DNA of 7,458 nucleotides from Candidatus Iainarchaeum sp. (lineage in GTDB: Archaea; Iainarchaeota; Iainarchaeia; Iainarchaeales; JAGHAR01): positions 1-7,458 of the forward strand of contig JAGHAR010000121.1 in assembly GCA_021161405.1 (NCBI GenBank), written 5' to 3'. Positions 1 to 4,500 of this stretch are shown one piece after another. The number at the start of each line of letters is the position of its first letter. The stretch's first letter is position 1. The notes under the pieces were generated by a model. That model made no database searches. It saw only the letters and a program-made list of their open reading frames with translations, and had not been told where the DNA came from. The position numbers were made by a program, and so were the translations under genes.

Positions 1-357
1 AAGATAGGAGCTTTAGGCAGATTGGAATTCCCAAAGGGAAAATACCTGTACGTTGGCTCCGCGCAAACAAACCTCGAAAAAAGGATTGAAAGGCACTTAA
101 CAAAAAGAAAGAAGAAATTCTGGCATATTGATTACCTTCTCTGCAGTAAATTTGCAAAGGTTGTTGAGATATTCTACAAGGAAGCAAAAAAAGCAGAGGA
201 ATGCAAAACCGCGCAAACAATTCTCAGGAATTTAGGTGGAGAGCCGATTCTGAAATTCGGCTGCTCAGATTGCAAATGCAAGGCACATCTTTTCAGGATG
301 GAAAATTTAAATTTAAAAAAATTGGTTGCTAACGGCTGGAAGAGGTGGCAAGCATGA
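1..357 (+). CDS. GIY-YIG-type DUF123 family protein, 5'-partial
   Basis: The frame is open from base 1, so the start codon lies off the left edge; 118 residues are visible before the TGA at 355-357. A TTG at base 22 could be taken as a start, but the in-frame residues before it (KIGALGR) already match the family pattern, so that start is unlikely. Visible family features are GRLEFPKG followed by YVGSA (YVG is the YIG-equivalent, residues 17-19), a basic stretch EKRIERHLTKRKKK, the WHIDYLL motif, and a C-terminal block with GGEP, FGCSDCKC and HLF. DUF123 proteins are small archaeal relatives of GIY-YIG endonucleases. The GIY-equivalent strand is probably in the missing 15-25 residues. Known for the family: a GIY-YIG-like fold. 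Inferred: DNA binding or repair-type nuclease activity, with the substrate unknown. The four Cys near the end (C-D-C-K-C cluster plus one upstream) could bind metal, but this is unproven. The stop codon overlaps the start of the next gene. Confidence 0.85.
   Translation, partial: KIGALGRLEFPKGKYLYVGSAQTNLEKRIERHLTKRKKKFWHIDYLLCSKFAKVVEIFYKEAKKAEECKTAQTILRNLGGEPILKFGCSDCKCKAHLFRMENLNLKKLVANGWKRWQA
342..348 (+). promoter_or_regulatory. Shine-Dalgarno site deciding the ATPase start
   Basis: GAGGTGG lies inside the 3' end of the upstream gene and contains GAGGTG, a good match to the archaeal anti-SD complement (GGAGGTGA). It ends about five to six bases before ATG 354. An upstream in-frame GTG at 345 falls inside this motif and would add only three residues (M-A-S), so ATG 354 is the preferred start. 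Confidence 0.6.
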
Positions 358-1241
358 AATCGATAAAAACATTGGTAATTGTCTCCGGCAAAGGCGGAGT
401 TGGCAAAACCACAATTGCTGCATCTGTTGCATACATCTTAGCAAAGCGGAAAAAGCTTGTTGTTGCTGATTGCGATGTTGACTGCCCAAACCTCTCCAAC
501 CTGCTCGGAGCGAAATTAAAAAAAGAAAAAGAATTAGCCACAAACTACAAAGCATTCGCAAATGAAAACGCAAAAAACTGCAAAAAAGAACTTGTTGATG
601 CATGCGCTTTCTCTGCTATTAGTTGGGACAACAAAGCCCAAACCATAAAAATTAACGAATTTCTCTGCGAGGGCTGCGGAACATGCAAGCTTCTATGCCC
701 GGAAGGGATAACAATGAAAAAGGTCAAAAATGCACAACTGTTCTGTGGCAGAACAAACTACGGATTTAGAATTGTCTCCGCACAGTTAACAATTGGAAGC
801 TCTGGCTCCGGAAAGATAGTAGAAGAGGTAAAGGCAAAGGCAAAAGAAATAGCAGCTAAAGAAAATGCGGAATTAATTATAGTGGATGCAGCAGCAGGAA
901 TCGGCTGTCCAGTAATAGCCTCTCTTCGAGGGGCTGACTTTGCAATATGCGTAACTGAACCAATGCCGGCAGCCCTAAGCGATTTAAAAAGGGTATTAAA
1001 AATAGCAGAACATTTCTCAATACCGTGCGGAATTGTAATAAATAAATACAATATAAATCCGAAATTTGTGGAGGAGATAAATAAATTCGCAGAAGAAAAA
1101 AGAATTCCTATCCTCGGAAGAATTCCATACAGCAAGGAATTTGTAGAAGCAACCGTAAAGACGTTACCCATAGCAAAACTCTCTTCTGAGCAGAGAAAAA
1201 TATTTGTTAAAATAATTTCAAAAGCAGAAAGCTATTTCTGA
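354..1241 (+). CDS. MinD-superfamily P-loop ATPase with inserted ferredoxin domain (COG1149-like)
   Basis: This complete gene encodes 295 residues from ATG 354, a normal length for the family. Residues 12-20 (GKGGVGKTT) are the deviant Walker A with signature lysine K13 and P-loop K18. DCDVDCPNL at 39-47 is the switch I-type segment. A ferredoxin-like insert spans about 65-125: C105, C108, C111 and C115-P form one full CxxCxxCxxxCP set for a [4Fe-4S] cluster. The position where relatives usually carry a first cluster holds only C76 and C84 with the wrong spacing, so that cluster looks lost. The second half carries VDAAAGIGCPVIAS (177-190, Walker B region) and VTEPMPAALSDLKRVL, both typical of the family; relatives usually have a proline where AA precedes the G. 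The protein is predicted to be cytoplasmic. Family members are thought to couple ATP binding to Fe-S cluster carriage or electron transfer, but the substrate is not known. The start overlaps the upstream stop (ATGA), suggesting co-transcription with the DUF123 gene. Confidence 0.9.
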   Translation: MKSIKTLVIVSGKGGVGKTTIAASVAYILAKRKKLVVADCDVDCPNLSNLLGAKLKKEKELATNYKAFANENAKNCKKELVDACAFSAISWDNKAQTIKINEFLCEGCGTCKLLCPEGITMKKVKNAQLFCGRTNYGFRIVSAQLTIGSSGSGKIVEEVKAKAKEIAAKENAELIIVDAAAGIGCPVIASLRGADFAICVTEPMPAALSDLKRVLKIAEHFSIPCGIVINKYNINPKFVEEINKFAEEKRIPILGRIPYSKEFVEATVKTLPIAKLSSEQRKIFVKIISKAESYF

Positions 1242-1255
1242 TGCCTGGCAAAAAA

Positions 1256-1263
1256 TTTAAATA
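1256..1263 (+). promoter_or_regulatory. candidate archaeal TATA box (distal)
   Basis: TTTAAATA is an exact match to the classical archaeal TATA element, preceded by a purine-rich stretch (GGCAAAAAAA) that could act as a BRE. It lies 15 bases after the ATPase stop. Transcription starting about 25 bases downstream would leave a leader of roughly 95 bases before ATG 1381. In such AT-rich sequence a chance match is possible. Confidence 0.4.
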
Positions 1264-1273
1264 GAAAAAAGCA

Positions 1274-1278
1274 TTTTT
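1274..1278 (+). terminator. possible oligo-T termination signal of the upstream pair
   Basis: A run of five T lies 33 bases after the ATPase stop. Archaeal transcripts often end at short T-runs without a hairpin, and no convincing hairpin is seen here. The AT-rich background makes this a weak call. Confidence 0.2.
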
Positions 1279-1334
1279 ATAAAGAAAGTAAATGTAAATC
1301 TAAAAAGAATAAATTTAATAAACAAAAGCGATGT

Positions 1335-1347
1335 AAATATTTTATAG
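1335..1347 (+). promoter_or_regulatory. candidate archaeal TATA box (proximal) for the giant gene
   Basis: AAATATTTTATAG is a TATA-like element centred about 40 bases before ATG 1381. A start about 25 bases downstream would give a short leader of 10-15 bases, common in archaea. No strong Shine-Dalgarno sequence is present (only GTGGTG directly abutting the ATG), which fits a short-leader or near-leaderless mRNA. It competes with the distal TATA candidate at 1256-1263. Confidence 0.35.
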
Positions 1348-1380
1348 TGAATAAATGAATTGGCTGCAAAAAGTGGTGTG

Positions 1381-1557
1381 ATGTCCTTACAGGATAAATA
1401 TTATGCTCTCATGGATTGGCTCGATTCTAAAGGTGTTCCAGTATACGCTATAATTGATCCGCTTGAAGATAGGGGAATCCCAACCTTTCCTTTGTTTATA
1501 ATTTTTCTTATTATTGTATTTGGCTTGATTGGTTTCTTTGCGTACAACCTATTAATT
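1381..1557 (+). other. N-terminal cytoplasmic head with duplicated motif, and membrane anchor
   Basis: Residues 1-35 are hydrophilic and contain two copies, 14 residues apart, of L-D/E-x-K/R-G-V/I-P-x-Y/F: LDSKGVPVY (14-22) and LEDRGIPTF (28-36). A hydrophobic stretch rich in Ile, Phe and Leu follows (about 36-59), ending at P60. There is no signal-peptidase-like A-x-A site, so it reads as an uncleaved signal anchor. The charges before the helix are net acidic, so the N-in orientation rests on the extracellular character of what follows rather than on the positive-inside rule. Confidence 0.7.
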
Positions 1558-4500
1558 CCGGGCGCAACCATAAAGGTTCTATTTGCAACGCCGGAAGGTA
1601 CTCCCATTGCTACAACCTTTAAATACAGAATTGATTCAGGAGAATTCATCGAGAGCTATGCAGATATAGAAGGCAAGGAATTAAGTGTCAAAGGAAACCA
1701 AATAACAATAAATGTTCCTGAAAGCGAGGGCTACAAAAGCGTAACAAGAACGGAGAAGATAGAAGATGGAAAAACATATAGAATAATTTTACAACCCAAA
1801 GAAAGAATTGTCACAAAAGTAATCAATGTTGTTGGCAGAGGAGGAGAACTCTACGAAGGAAGCTTTGATGTTCAGGTTAACTGCATAGAAGGTTCTGACT
1901 ATGAAACAAGAGCAACTGTTGTAAACGGAACCCTTAGTGTAGATCTGCCAAACACCTGTAAAAGAATAGCAATTAATCCATTGAATGTAAACTTAGAACC
2001 AAGCAACAGCGGAATATTAAACATCGAAGAAGGCGAAACAACCCTCTATCTTGAATCTGCTGCTGAAACAGGCAAGATCCATGTACAGGTCATAGACTCT
2101 CTCGGAAATCCTTTGAGCGGCATAAGCGTAAGAATATTTACAATCAACGATGTGCAACTGCAGAGCAAAACAACAGACGCTGCAGGCAGTGCAGAATTTG
2201 ATGTTGAGGCAGATTCTTACTATGTCAGGGCTTTTGATGAGAGCGGCAACTATACTCAGGCAACAGAATCTGAAGTAAGGAGTGTTGCTCCTGGGCAGAT
2301 TGTTTCGTTTACCATTGTAATGGAAAAATCAACAACAATAAAGCTGAGTGTTAAAGTAGTGAGTTCTGCTGACCAAAGCCCGATAGAGAGGGCAGAGATA
2401 GATATAAGAACCAAGGAAGGCGAGCTTGCATCAAGCAGCTACACAAACAGCTCAGGCATTGCAGAATTTGATCTTCCTGCAAACCAGAGCTTTACAATAA
2501 TCGCAACAAAAAGCGGATATGTTTCCGCTACTGCAGAGATTACCACAGAAGAGGATAAAACAGTTGAAATTATGCTGCAGCAGGCAGGCAGAGGAAATAG
2601 TGGCGGAGTAATAATACAAGTAGTAGATACTCTTGGCAATGCTGTTCAAAATGCTGTTGTTGAGTTGTTAACCTGGGACGGAAAGCCAATAAGGCAGGCG
2701 TCTACAGGTAGCAATGGAAGTGTAGAATTTTCCGAAATTGCAGAAGGAAGCTACTCAGCAAGGATATCTAAGCCCGGCTATGGAGAGACAAGCATAGATA
2801 GCATAACAGTAATTGCCGGCCAAGTAACAGAGGCAAGAGCCGAGTTGGAAATTGGTTATGGTAATCTAGCGCTAATAGTAAGAGACGAAGCTAATGAGCC
2901 AATAGCCGGAGCAAGGGTAAAGAAACTATACTGGCCATCCTTAGCGGAGGTTAAAAGCTACGAAACAGATGCCGAAGGAAAAGTACTTGTGCCAATAAGA
3001 ATCGATGAAACTGTAATTATCAGCGTGGAAAAGGAAGGTTATGCAAACTATTTCTCAGCAAAGATAAACATCGCAAAGGATGAAACATTAGAAAAAACAA
3101 TAAATTTGAAAAAATCACCAATTTCTCTCGGAATAGAGTTTGTTGGCTTGTATAGCAACAACGAAACAATTCCAGCGAATTCTCAAATTTCAGGAGGAGC
3201 AACATATACAGCGAGATTTATAGTTAGCATACCAAAGCAGTACGATACAGTAGGAGTACATATTAGAACGGGCAAAGCAAACATTGGCAGGGTAAATTCT
3301 GTAGATGAAGATACAATCTCAATAGCAAAGATTTATAGCGCAGCAAAGAGTGTAGTAAAAGGCACAACCTACACACCAAACCTCGGAGAGGCAACAGATT
3401 ATAGCAATTTAACCGGAAGCATTGCAAAGTGGTCAAATATTCAATTTAGCAAACCTAAACCAGGAGTTTATGAAATAGAAGCGGTATTAACAACAAGTCA
3501 ATCAGCAACTGGCTTGGCAGATATATGGTACCGCATCTATGGAATCTCTGGCTCGAGCTATGAAAGAATTCCAAAAGATAGTGTATTGGGCAATGCCGCA
3601 ACAAGCAACCAAAAGCAAGGACTCTATGCAAATGCATTCAGAGTAACATACCAGATTGGAGCATCATTGCTCTGCGATTCCATACTATGTAAAACATTTA
3701 TAATAGAAGATATAAGAACAGCGCAACAGACCGCTGTTACAGATGAATTCCCGGCAAAACCGAATCAGAGATATTTGCTGAAATTTGACATCAGTTCTGT
3801 TTCGCAGCTGAGCTTCAACGATGTTACATTAAGCTTCAACTCTGAAAGTAAAGGCCTGAAATTAGGCCAATACTATATCGAAACACCGACAGGAGCAATA
3901 CTGGAAGGAAATGCCCAAAGCTATGAACTTTCCGTTAATATAGGTTCTCTCTTAAGGAATACCAGTGTAAGGGGAAGAATTGAATTCCTAACAGAAAAAG
4001 AAGGGTCCAATCTGTTAACAATAAAGATGCGCTCAAGCAGCGGGGAAACAATTTTATCTAAGAAGATAAACATCAAGGTAGCAAAGGCAAAGGAATTATC
4101 ATTGCAGATGCTGCCCGCGCAGATAGTGCCATTTATAGACAACCAGATAATTCTCAAAGTAACTGACAAGGAATCGGGCAATGCCGTAGAAGGAGCTTCA
4201 ATAAACATCTATTCCAACGATGAATTTATAGCGAGCGGAACAACAGATGCAGAAGGGACATTCACATTTAAGCTTGAGGCACCTGCTGTTGGTGATGTAA
4301 TCAAATTCGAAATTCAGAAAGAATATTATAAGGTGCTTATAAAGGAAATGCGTGTTGAAGAAGGAGTAGTACAACTAAGCCCGCCAAAGCTCGCAATTAG
4401 ATTGAACACAGCCGAAATTATAGGAAGAGAGGAAACAATTCTTTTTAGCAATAAAACACCAATCCCAATGAAGTTGAAAGATATAAAGCTAAATATTCCT

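Noticed and set aside
826..846. Short AAAGGC-type tandem repeat in the ATPase gene
   Set aside because: It only encodes a Lys/Ala-rich helix (KAKAKE) and is a coding-sequence by-product.
758..1171. 137-codon minus-strand open frame opposite the ATPase gene
   Set aside because: It lies antisense to a well-conserved ATPase gene, has no recognisable motif, and its composition is what the reverse complement of the coding frame gives.
1241..1264. Tiny ATG...TAG frame overlapping the ATPase stop (7 codons)
   Set aside because: It is too short, has no sign of selection, and its end overlaps the TATA-like element; more likely chance.
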